7,121 bases of DNA, taken from Bdellovibrionales bacterium (lineage in GTDB: Bacteria > Bdellovibrionota > UBA2361 > JAGRAS01). This document shows positions 1 to 6,151 of this stretch, in pieces (the stretch's first letter is position 1; the number at the start of each line of letters is the position of its first letter). Made by a program: the position numbers and the translations under genes. The stretch is from contig JAGRAS010000083.1 of assembly GCA_020434465.1 (NCBI GenBank), positions 1-7,121 of the forward strand. Reading direction: 5' to 3'. A model generated the notes under the pieces. The model worked only from the letters and a program-made list of their open reading frames with translations, was not told where the DNA came from and ran no database searches.

Positions 1-1121
1 TCGCATACAGTGAAAGAGCGAATTATGACTCTAATTTGACCAATTACAAACAGCAGTCCAATTCCACTTATTATACTTGAATATCTGTCACCTAAAATAT
101 CTTTCAAAAATAAGATAACGGGGAATACAAGCAGTAAATTAAGTATAATATGAAAATTGCTATCAGAATCATAAAATACGAAATGCGTGATAATTAAAGA
201 AGTAACTATAGTCAGTAAGGTTGGGTTATCATAAAGACTTTTAAAGGAAGCTTCAGCAAAAGTAGATTTTCTAATAGTTCTAACAAGTAAACTGGTAAAA
301 ATAATCAGACCGAATAATAAATAAATTCTATTAGAATTTTGCTTTAAATAAGCTTCAGTTCCATTTAGCTGTGCACCAAGAAGGGAGTAGATAAGTTTAT
401 AATCAAAGTTAATCACATTATTCCAGTAAATTTTGGAAAACATGGAATTATCTTCTTTAGTAAAAAGAGCCTGTTTAAATTCAATCCGAGCTTCAGACAA
501 TAGCTCTCTAAATTCTCTAATTTTTGCTAAGCCTTCATTATATTTTGCTTGCAATAGAATTAACTTATTTAATTGAGTCTCTGCTTCGAGTTTTGATTTT
601 TTGATTACATCAAGACCTTGTCTTACTTCTTCAATAATAGCTTTTGAATCTGCTCGAGCCTGGAAATTTTCATAAGCAGTTTGCCATCTTTCTTCTAAGA
701 TTTGGAATTGACTTGCATGGCTTGAAAAGTTTTCTCCAATCTTTTTTACTTCTTTATTGTTGTTCTCAATTTGATTTTTTAAGTCAACTAAAGGTTGTTC
801 TATTTTATTTAGATCATCAGTGCTAAACGCAATTTTTTGTGAGACCTCTTTTTTTGCAATCTTTGCTTTGCGTTCTAAGTCTTGAGAGATGTTTAAATAT
901 TTATTCTCAAAAGCTTCAAAGTTATGATTTTTGACTAATTCTGAAAATTTCTCTTGAGCAGCAGATAGTTTTTCAAGTTCTGAAACAAAGGTATCGATAG
1001 TGATTGGCTTATTTTTGTTAGCTGTATTTTCTTCTATAGGAGTAGGGGTTACTTCCTGAGCAATAGAAATGGCCGGTAGGAGTAGGAAAAAGACAATGAA
1101 AATACTTTTGAATGCTTTCAC
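1..1121 (-). CDS. N-terminal part of an MscS/KefA-like mechanosensitive channel protein (runs off left edge)
   Basis: Partial gene: 373 codons are visible from a GTG start and no stop is reached. Residues 1-21 are a signal peptide (basic MK-AFK start, hydrophobic core, cleavage after AISIA). Residues 30 to about 225 are charged, Leu/Lys/Glu-rich and heptad-like, predicting a long periplasmic coiled coil. Hydrophobic segments follow at about 265-281, 299-317, 322-339 and 346-367. A signal peptide, periplasmic coiled coil and then several membrane helices is the order found in large MscK/YbiO-type members of the MscS family, in which the pore helix and cytoplasmic beta domain come last; those would lie beyond the edge. 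The GTG is chosen because the signal peptide begins exactly there and no in-frame ATG lies nearby upstream. It has no clear Shine-Dalgarno and follows the lipoprotein gene by 37 nt, so the two probably form an operon. The channel assignment is by architecture only, since no MscS-domain residue is visible. Confidence 0.6.
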   Translation of the reverse strand, partial: MKAFKSIFIVFFLLLPAISIAQEVTPTPIEENTANKNKPITIDTFVSELEKLSAAQEKFSELVKNHNFEAFENKYLNISQDLERKAKIAKKEVSQKIAFSTDDLNKIEQPLVDLKNQIENNNKEVKKIGENFSSHASQFQILEERWQTAYENFQARADSKAIIEEVRQGLDVIKKSKLEAETQLNKLILLQAKYNEGLAKIREFRELLSEARIEFKQALFTKEDNSMFSKIYWNNVINFDYKLIYSLLGAQLNGTEAYLKQNSNRIYLLFGLIIFTSLLVRTIRKSTFAEASFKSLYDNPTLLTIVTSLIITHFVFYDSDSNFHIILNLLLVFPVILFLKDILGDRYSSIISGIGLLFVIGQIRVIIRSFTVC

Positions 1122-1158
1122 GCAAACATCATATAATATTATCAATTATGGGCAAGTT

Positions 1159-1575
1159 CTAATGCTCGTTTGATTTGGTAGCTTCCTCAGGATTTAAGCG
1201 TAATTTACGCTGTTCTCTAAGGAAATCTAGTTGAAAGTTATTTTCATCTGATACATTAGATCCAAACGTGTTTAATTCTTTATCTAGCTGGCTTTTAGCT
1301 CTGTTATATTCAATTATTGCAGATTTAGTTTCTTGTGAATCTTTGTCTTTATTCCATTCATTTTCTAGTTTTTGAAAAGCTATTTTTGTTTGAGTCAACT
1401 CACTTTTTGCAAACTGTTGTGTGGCATGGTTTTGTTCTGCAAGATGAACTTCGTCAAAGGCCTTTTGAATTTCAGGATCCCTTGCGCTACAAGCACTTAA
1501 ACAAATGATAGTTGAAGAAATAAAAACTAAGTTGAAAACAGCTTTTATATTAATTGAGTTTTTTGAAGGGTTCAT
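1159..1575 (-). CDS. small coiled-coil lipoprotein, DUF4398-like
   Basis: The 138-residue product has a type II signal peptide: a hydrophobic stretch at residues 12-25, then the lipobox L26-S27-A28-C29, with Cys29 the expected lipidated residue. Position +2 is Ser, which under the E. coli Lol rule predicts outer-membrane sorting. The mature part (30-138) is highly charged, Gln/Lys/Glu-rich and helical. Its stretch around 42-75 (DEVHLAEQ, AKSELTQTKIAFQKLE) follows the pattern of DUF4398, a family of periplasmic helical lipoproteins with repeated AEL-A-KL-A elements. That family match is by eye. It is the first gene of a probable two-gene operon with the channel-like gene 37 nt downstream, and both present coiled coils to the periplasm, so a shared envelope role is possible. 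No Shine-Dalgarno precedes the ATG; a promoter-like element lies immediately upstream. Confidence 0.75.
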   Translation of the reverse strand: MNPSKNSINIKAVFNLVFISSTIICLSACSARDPEIQKAFDEVHLAEQNHATQQFAKSELTQTKIAFQKLENEWNKDKDSQETKSAIIEYNRAKSQLDKELNTFGSNVSDENNFQLDFLREQRKLRLNPEEATKSNEH

Positions 1576-1585
1576 ATTAACTTAA

Positions 1586-1614
1586 TTTATACTTATTAAA
1601 TGAGAAAAGTCCAA
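1586..1614 (-). promoter_or_regulatory. sigma70-like promoter of the lipoprotein/channel operon, nearly leaderless
   Basis: Reading the minus strand, TTGGAC (1614-1609) is separated by 17 nt from TATAAA (1591-1586), which matches the -10 consensus at five of six positions. The -35 box matches only at its TTG. The -10 box ends 10 nt before the ATG at 1575, so transcription would start about 3 nt upstream of the start codon. This fits the absence of a Shine-Dalgarno sequence. It is inferred from spacing and consensus only. Confidence 0.4.
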
Positions 1615-1687
1615 TTTAGAGTGCGCTGTTCTTATTTACTGATGACACTTAGCTTATCTCAACTCAACTCTTGTAGTCTCAATCGAT

Positions 1688-1719
1688 AAAAAAAGGCGCC
1701 TATAAAAGGCGCCTTTTTT
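1688..1719 (-). terminator. strong intrinsic terminator of the outer-membrane barrel gene (bidirectional)
   Basis: A run of A, GGCGCC, a 7-nt loop (1701-1707), GGCGCC and a run of six T form a 12-bp stem with a GC core flanked by an A tract and a T tract. The symmetry means it can terminate from either side. It lies 27 nt past the stop codon of the barrel gene on the minus strand and upstream of the lipoprotein promoter, so it separates the two transcription units. No plus-strand gene needs it. Confidence 0.92.
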
Positions 1720-1726
1720 CTAAATG

Positions 1727-1743
1727 AGAAAGCTGAGCTTTCT
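1727..1743. repeat. short inverted repeat between stop codon and terminator
   Basis: AGAAAGCT and AGCTTTCT flank a single G at 1735, a perfect 8-bp inverted repeat. In the barrel-gene transcript it would fold into a small hairpin (effective loop about 5 nt) between the stop codon and the terminator stem. It could protect the mRNA 3' end or add to termination, but no function is shown. Confidence 0.5.
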
Positions 1744-1745
1744 TA

Positions 1746-2384
1746 TTAGAAAGTGTAATAAATGCTTGGGATAACAAAAGCACCATCTAGATTGATGTCA
1801 CTTCCACTTGCTCCGTCAACTTCAGCCCAAAGGTAACCACCTTCAACTGATAGTCCCCAGCTTTCATTGAAGTCATAAGCCATTCTAGCTGATGTATGGA
1901 ATCCTACACTTGTTTCACTTACATCATTAGCAGTATGGATAAGATCTGGTCCAACTCCAACATAAAAATTGAAGTTATCATTAACTGGCATTACATACTC
2001 AACTGAGAAAGGAATTCTGAAAAATGAAGCATTAACTTCTTTTCCTGGGAATTCAGCATTTCCAAGTGCAGCAGCTTGCTCTAAATCAATGTGACTTGCT
2101 TCAAATCCTAGTCTAAGATTTAAAGGTCCACCCGCACAGTAAATATCTAGGTAAACTCCACCGCCTAAATCATTATCTTCATCATCAAAAAAGTATACTG
2201 GAACTCCAGCACCAAGTCTTGTATTCCAGCATGAACCGTCAGAAGCTGCACGTTCATTAACAGGAATAGTTTCTTGGTATGCTTCTGATGGTGGAGCATC
2301 AGCATAAGAAACTTGGCTAGTTGTAACAGCCAACACGCCCGCCCAAAGAATTAACTTTGCTATAGTTTGAATTTTGTTTTTCAT
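1746..2384 (-). CDS. outer-membrane beta-barrel protein, predicted eight strands
   Basis: The 212-residue product has a signal peptide cleaved after A28 (VSYA/DA). The mature chain alternates aromatic/hydrophobic and small/polar residues in about eight strands (roughly 53-65, 75-83, 87-99, 118-131, 138-147, 159-170, 176-188, 199-212). It ends in Tyr-Tyr-Thr-Phe, the C-terminal Phe signal recognised by the BAM complex. This is the OmpX/OmpA-barrel size class; I cannot name the exact family, and OmpW-like is a weaker alternative. The only cysteines, C52 and C83, sit at the periplasmic ends of predicted strands 1 and 2 and could form a disulfide, while loop 1 is acidic (DDEDND, about 67-72). The start at 2384 is preferred over the in-frame ATG at 2393 because GGGAGG abuts the latter but lies 9 nt from the former. 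Higher GC than neighbours, a strong Shine-Dalgarno and a strong terminator suggest high expression as a single gene. Confidence 0.85.
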   Translation of the reverse strand: MKNKIQTIAKLILWAGVLAVTTSQVSYADAPPSEAYQETIPVNERAASDGSCWNTRLGAGVPVYFFDDEDNDLGGGVYLDIYCAGGPLNLRLGFEASHIDLEQAAALGNAEFPGKEVNASFFRIPFSVEYVMPVNDNFNFYVGVGPDLIHTANDVSETSVGFHTSARMAYDFNESWGLSVEGGYLWAEVDGASGSDINLDGAFVIPSIYYTF

Positions 2385-2393
2385 TTTAAACAT

Positions 2394-2399
2394 CCTCCC
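2394..2399 (-). promoter_or_regulatory. strong Shine-Dalgarno that decides the barrel-gene start
   Basis: GGGAGG on the minus strand lies 9 nt before the ATG at 2384 and directly touches another in-frame ATG at 2393. The normal spacing favours 2384. It is the only clear Shine-Dalgarno seen before a gene in this window. Confidence 0.8.
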
Positions 2400-2415
2400 A
2401 GAGATATCCTATCGT

Positions 2416-2444
2416 ATAATAGTCATCTCGTCTTGACTTTATAA
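2416..2444 (-). promoter_or_regulatory. possible promoter of the outer-membrane barrel gene
   Basis: On the minus strand TATTAT (2421-2416) could serve as a -10 box, with TTATAA (2444-2439) 17 nt upstream. The -10 box matches at five of six positions, but the -35 box matches at only three. Transcription would begin about 25 nt before the GTG/ATG region, leaving a leader that includes the strong ribosome binding site. The call is weak and rests on position. Confidence 0.3.
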
Positions 2445-2610
2445 CGCTGAATAGTAGAGAAATCTACAAATTCTTAGGTAACCTTTATATAAGTCTTCAT
2501 CGGCTTAAGCAATGGAGATTAGTAGCTTAAAAGTTAAAAAGTATGTTGTTTTCTTTAGAGTTAATTTATTTCGCTAAAATTTAACTTACTGAAATAATTG
2601 AAGATTTTAT

Positions 2611-2630
2611 ATTGCTCAATTTTGAGCGAT
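2611..2630. repeat. 20-bp near-perfect palindrome
   Basis: ATTGCTCAA and TTGAGCGAT flank a TT centre; all nine pairs can form if one T-G wobble is allowed, and the core GCTCAA/TTGAGC is perfect. It lies 33 nt past the transporter stop codon, but on that strand is followed by ATATAAAATC rather than a T tract. It is therefore a poor intrinsic terminator. It could be an operator about 230 bp upstream of the barrel gene or a 3'-end stabilising hairpin. Confidence 0.45.
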
Positions 2631-2663
2631 TTAAAAGCTAAATAAACTAGGTTTAAGAAAAAC

Positions 2664-3884
2664 TCATTTTGATTTAGAGCTGAGTTTAAAGATTACAATT
2701 GAAATTATCCAAAAAAGGCAAATTAATACAATTAAAACTGAGAGCCATCTAAAAGTTAACGCGCTAGAAAGGAACAGGATTAGCAAGGCGCCAAGAATTT
2801 TAAATGTTCTATATCCAAACATGTCAATCCAGGGCTTCATCAAATAAACTAACTTGGAACCTTGATCTAAATATAGAAGCTCTTTTGCGGCTCTTCCGAT
2901 TGAATAAGAAAAACCTCTATCAATAATTTTTAACATTGAATTTGAAGTTAAGCTGTTACTAGTAGAGTTGAAAACTGCAGCAATCATTATGATTAATGGT
3001 TGCAAAATAAGACTAGTCCATAAACCAATTTTTTTTAGCATTAAAGGAAGAATTGTTAAATTAATAAAAAGAGCTAAAGAACTAATTAAGGTAAAAACAT
3101 TTGCAATGTATTGAGTTCTTTCTTTTAGACCTAAAATAGAGTTTTCTACATTCTGTAAAAAAAGATATTCAACTAGTGGTTCAATAACTTGTGAAATTAG
3201 CGAAAGACAAATTAATAACTTCACAGCAGGTATTTTTAGAGATTTTTTCAAAGAGTCATTGTCTATTTCTTTTTCTTTATTAAGTTGTTCTGTTTTTGAC
3301 CAAATACTAGTTTTAAAACCGATTTGAGCTAGTATCAAAGAACAAATAAAAAAGAAGATAGCTATAAAAATTAAATCAAGAGTTGTTGTATTATTTAATT
3401 GTAAATATTTAGCAGCAATTGCGCTTCCTGCAATTGCACCTAATGTGCTTCCACTAGCGATAAATCCATACCATTTTTTGCCCTCGCTATTTTTAAAAAC
3501 AATATTATTAACACTCCAAAAATTTTCTACTAAAATCACAATAAAAATATCTATTAAAATATAAAAGAAAATTGAATTTGTTAATGTTGCATTTGCTAAT
3601 AGAACCCAGAGGAAAAAAAGTAGTAAGCTAAAACTAATTGTCGAACCAGCAAGAACTTTTAGCGGAGGAAAGTTTTTAAAGCCCCACTGAATAATCGGAA
3701 TCAATAAAGATAAAACTAGGGCAGATCCTAACCATAAGAAAGGTAAGTTTTTTGCGCCTGCAGTTTCGACAAAGAGAGTGCGACTAATTGGTTTTACTTG
3801 GTAATAACCTGCAAGCAAGCAAAATGAGTAAGCATTAAGTAGCAGCGCGTCTTTTATTCCAGGTATTTTCGATTGAGAGTTCAA
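2664..3884 (-). CDS. ATP/ADP translocase-family (NTT, Npt1/Npt2-like) membrane transporter
   Basis: The 406-residue product is a polytopic inner-membrane protein with about 11-12 hydrophobic helices (for example 12-29, 49-67, 77-97, 104-121, 141-160, 169-190, 260-280, 287-305, 381-400). It has a charged cytoplasmic loop at about 196-218. Features recalling the NTT (AAA, TC 2.A.12) family are the N-terminal GYYQVKPISRTLF element (26-38), the EGKKWYGFIASGSTLG loop (134-149) and the C-terminal RGFSYSIGRAAKELLY ... KPWIDMFGYR region (323-359), which matches the family's conserved Lys-Pro-x-Ile-Asp ... Tyr-Arg element. Classical NTTs are around 500 residues, so this is a short member, and its substrate cannot be read from sequence. 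The start is TTG, with no good Shine-Dalgarno; an in-frame TGA nine codons upstream limits the choice. It is divergent from the serine-hydrolase gene starting at 3972. Related proteins in non-parasites may not exchange ATP for ADP. Confidence 0.72.
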   Translation of the reverse strand: MNSQSKIPGIKDALLLNAYSFCLLAGYYQVKPISRTLFVETAGAKNLPFLWLGSALVLSLLIPIIQWGFKNFPPLKVLAGSTISFSLLLFFLWVLLANATLTNSIFFYILIDIFIVILVENFWSVNNIVFKNSEGKKWYGFIASGSTLGAIAGSAIAAKYLQLNNTTTLDLIFIAIFFFICSLILAQIGFKTSIWSKTEQLNKEKEIDNDSLKKSLKIPAVKLLICLSLISQVIEPLVEYLFLQNVENSILGLKERTQYIANVFTLISSLALFINLTILPLMLKKIGLWTSLILQPLIIMIAAVFNSTSNSLTSNSMLKIIDRGFSYSIGRAAKELLYLDQGSKLVYLMKPWIDMFGYRTFKILGALLILFLSSALTFRWLSVLIVLICLFWIISIVIFKLSSKSK

Positions 3885-3971
3885 GTTAAGTTTTACATTA
3901 AATGCAGATCAAAGTAAGCTAGCATTGTTTTTTACTAGAGCAAGAAGACACTTTAGAAATCATAATAAACG
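3885..3971. promoter_or_regulatory. 87-bp divergent promoter region
   Basis: This spacer must drive both the transporter gene (minus) and the serine-hydrolase gene (plus). A plus-strand CATAAT (3961-3966) resembles a -10 box but lies only 5 nt before the ATG and has no matching -35. On the minus strand TTTAAT lies 12 nt before the TTG start, again without a good -35 box. Neither side has a clear Shine-Dalgarno, so both genes may have short or absent leaders. Confidence 0.4.
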
Positions 3972-4919
3972 ATGAACTTTTTATATCAAGAGCGCAATAG
4001 TTTTAGAAATAAAAATCTTTGTATCATTTTTTTTAGTATTCTTCTTTTTTTTAATTTTTTAAATCCAATATTTGCAGAAAATAAAGTATCTTATGAAGTT
4101 GATAGAAATAGAGATATTCACTTGCAGTGCGGTCTAGAAAAAATCATATCAGAACTTGAACTTTTTGAATCCGCAAAAAAAGGTGATGTTGCAATCTCTT
4201 TAGTTGATATCAGTTCAATTTCAAAACCAAAGTTTGCTGGAATAAATAGTATGCAAATGGTTTATTCAGCAAGTTTGCCAAAAATAGCAATTTTGTATGC
4301 AGCATTAAAAAAAGCCGAGCAAGGTAAGTTAGAATGGAATGATGAGATACAAGCGATGGCAGAAGCAATGATCCAGCATTCTGCTAATCAAGAAGCTACT
4401 GAACTATATTATATTGTTGGACCAGATTATATTAATACTCTACTAAAATCTGACAAGTGCGCTTTGTATTCTGCCAGCAATGGTGGAGGCATTTGGGTTG
4501 GAAAGGAATATGGCCCTGGTGAGGCTTGGGAAAGGGAAGAAGTTTGTACGCTTTCTCACGCAGCTAACCCAATTCAAGTAGCACGCTTTTATTATTTGTT
4601 AGAAACAGGCGAGCTTCTTTCATCTCCTTGGTCAAGAAAAGCTAAGCTAATTCTTAGTGGAACTGGGCTAAGACATAAGTTCATTGCTGGACTAGATTAT
4701 TGTTGCCCAGGGGCTGAGTTTTACAGAAAATCTGGAAGTTGGGGAAGTTATCATTCTGATAGTGCGTTAATAAAATACGATGGTTATGAGTATATTTTAG
4801 TAGGTTTAATTAATCACCCAAAAGGTGATCAGATGCTTAGAAATTTGACAATCGAAACAAATAAACTAATCAAAACTTATGAAGACAATGATGCTATATG
4901 CCGCCCATATTTTGAATAA
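3972..4919 (+). CDS. exported class A beta-lactamase-fold serine hydrolase (beta-lactamase2-like)
   Basis: The 315-residue product has a signal peptide (basic residues 8-14, very hydrophobic 17-34, cleavage after A35). It carries the three active-site motifs of the penicilloyl-serine transferase superfamily in order: S101-L-P-K104 (SxxK, nucleophile and base), S137-A-N139 (SxN) and K253-S-G255 (KTG box). The stretch from H196 to S217 (AANPIQVARFYYLLETGELLS) aligns well with the class A segment TTTPxxMA...LLxGELLT. The omega-loop ExxLN, which supplies the deacylating Glu166 in class A enzymes, is not apparent. The enzyme may thus be a slow beta-lactamase, a DD-peptidase or something else acting in the periplasm. 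Six cysteines remain (53, 163, 192, 244, 245, 310), unusual for class A and suggesting disulfides. The ATG is the first in frame but has no clear Shine-Dalgarno. The 3' end overlaps the opposing gene by 26 bp. Confidence 0.8.
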   Translation: MNFLYQERNSFRNKNLCIIFFSILLFFNFLNPIFAENKVSYEVDRNRDIHLQCGLEKIISELELFESAKKGDVAISLVDISSISKPKFAGINSMQMVYSASLPKIAILYAALKKAEQGKLEWNDEIQAMAEAMIQHSANQEATELYYIVGPDYINTLLKSDKCALYSASNGGGIWVGKEYGPGEAWEREEVCTLSHAANPIQVARFYYLLETGELLSSPWSRKAKLILSGTGLRHKFIAGLDYCCPGAEFYRKSGSWGSYHSDSALIKYDGYEYILVGLINHPKGDQMLRNLTIETNKLIKTYEDNDAICRPYFE

Positions 4920-6150
4920 ATCGATGAATTTCGTCTGCTAATTGGCGGTGCAGCTCTTCAGAATCTTTTCTTAAAATATTTGAAGAAATAATGCTGATAT
5001 ATTTATATCTAGGGTTTTCGGCTGGACTTTCTATCAAAGATATAGAGTTAAGTAGGTTAAGTTTGTTCCCACGGTACTTACCACAAATGAAGCCCGCTTC
5101 CGGCCTACAGCTATATAAAGAGCCAGATTTAAAATAAACTGCACTTTCATTTAAGATAGGAGCTGCAGCATACCTAACTCTTTTTTGAGTCGAATAAAGC
5201 AATCTTTTAATTTCAAGACTTGAAAAGTTATCAACTATTTTACCTTTTTCTAGGTTCCATAAAAAATCAGCTAAGCCTCTAGTTGTTGCTGTGCTGCCTA
5301 CACCAGGAAGAATTTTTTTTGCATTTTTTGTAAAAGCACTTGCCTGATACATTTGAGTGCTTTGTGTAGTAAAGAACCTTCTTATAAAACTTTTTCGCAT
5401 TAAATTAGCAAGTTCTGAGCTACTTGCATTTAGAAGAAAGTTTTCTTCTTCCTGCGTACTAACAGGGTAACTATTTTTAAAAGCATTCATAAGTATGACT
5501 TCTCTTATTACCATACTTGCAGCTGCATTTGAGCTGGCAGAAAGCATCCAGTCTAAATAAGTCCAGATATTTGCAGTGTCTCCAATCTGGAGCGGACGGT
5601 AGTAAATTTTACGATTTTGTAGATCCCAAAATGGGACATCATGAGTGTCACCATCAACAAAATCAGTAGCACTTATCAGTTTAGTCTTTAGAATCTCACG
5701 TCTTTTACTGATAGAATCTGGATAGAGCTCAGCAAGACTTGCAAACAAGGAAGCTGCAACGAAGATTTTACCAACACTACCAGGTATAAATGAAGCATTA
5801 TCATTACTGCTGATGTAAGAGGCATTGTTTACATCTGAAAAGTCAATAATAGAAGCAGATATGCCGCTTGCATTCATACTTGAAAGTAATTTAAGAAAAT
5901 TTTCTTGCTTAAATGCTTGTGAATGTAAAATCACTCCGGGCTTATTTTTCAACGAAAGGTTTATTTCTGCTAAACCTAGCATAGCTCCTGTACCAATCTC
6001 TTCTTTGCTCGTGGCAGTAGGTAAAGAGTGGAAATATCCTTCAAGTCTAGTAATTCCAGTTTCATCAAATCCATCTAATGGATAAGCAAAAGCTGAGTTT
6101 GTAAAAACTATTAATGACAAAATCAAAGTAAAAATAAAGTTTTTACGCAT
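4894..6150 (-). CDS. second exported beta-lactamase-fold serine hydrolase, coupled to the ATP-grasp gene
   Basis: The 418-residue product starts with a clean 22-residue signal peptide (MRKNF start, cleavage after NSAFA). The superfamily motifs are S125-V-G-K128 (within PGSVGK), S206-S-N208 (within SASSNAA) and K341-S-G343 (FKSGSLYSC). Segment about 287-318 (TATTRGLADFLWNLEKGKIVD) matches the class A helix before KTG, but no ExxLN omega-loop motif is seen. It is longer than typical class A enzymes (about 290), with about 100 residues before the SxxK serine that I cannot assign. It is only distantly similar to the facing serine hydrolase. The ATG at 6150 is chosen over an in-frame start at 6249 because the signal peptide begins there and the upstream gene's stop codon ends 1 nt before it. 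No Shine-Dalgarno is needed if translation is coupled. A DD-carboxypeptidase or another periplasmic acyl hydrolase is as plausible as a beta-lactamase. Confidence 0.8.
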   Translation of the reverse strand: MRKNFIFTLILSLIVFTNSAFAYPLDGFDETGITRLEGYFHSLPTATSKEEIGTGAMLGLAEINLSLKNKPGVILHSQAFKQENFLKLLSSMNASGISASIIDFSDVNNASYISSNDNASFIPGSVGKIFVAASLFASLAELYPDSISKRREILKTKLISATDFVDGDTHDVPFWDLQNRKIYYRPLQIGDTANIWTYLDWMLSASSNAAASMVIREVILMNAFKNSYPVSTQEEENFLLNASSSELANLMRKSFIRRFFTTQSTQMYQASAFTKNAKKILPGVGSTATTRGLADFLWNLEKGKIVDNFSSLEIKRLLYSTQKRVRYAAAPILNESAVYFKSGSLYSCRPEAGFICGKYRGNKLNLLNSISLIESPAENPRYKYISIISSNILRKDSEELHRQLADEIHRFIQNMGGI

Positions 6151-6151
6151 A

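Larger units (their letters stand above)
2400..2663. other. non-coding spacer upstream of the barrel gene
   Basis: This AT-rich stretch between the transporter stop codon and the barrel gene carries no convincing gene. Its features are the weak promoter candidate near 2416-2444 and the palindrome at 2611-2630. No T-rich terminator was seen after the transporter gene, so some read-through into this leader is possible. Confidence 0.6.

Noticed and set aside
644..826. Open frame of 60 codons on the plus strand
   Set aside because: It is antisense to the coiled-coil part of the channel-like gene, has no ribosome binding site and its translation shows no domain.
2384..2393. Barrel-gene start at the ATG at 2393
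   Set aside because: The GGGAGG would touch this ATG with no spacer; the ATG at 2384 has a normal 9-nt spacing.
2415..2438. Plus-strand TATAAT and TTGACT in the barrel-gene leader, resembling a promoter
   Set aside because: The TTGACT lies downstream of the TATAAT rather than upstream, and no plus-strand gene follows.
2512..2577. 21-codon open frame on the plus strand in the spacer
   Set aside because: No Shine-Dalgarno, no promoter and no recognisable peptide; chance in AT-rich DNA is the simpler explanation.
4894..4919. Possible frameshift or fusion between the facing serine hydrolases
   Set aside because: Both genes end in proper stop codons on opposite strands; the overlap is a simple convergent arrangement.
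5825..6085. Open frame of 86 codons on the plus strand
   Set aside because: It lies wholly antisense to the second serine hydrolase, whose motifs are clear.
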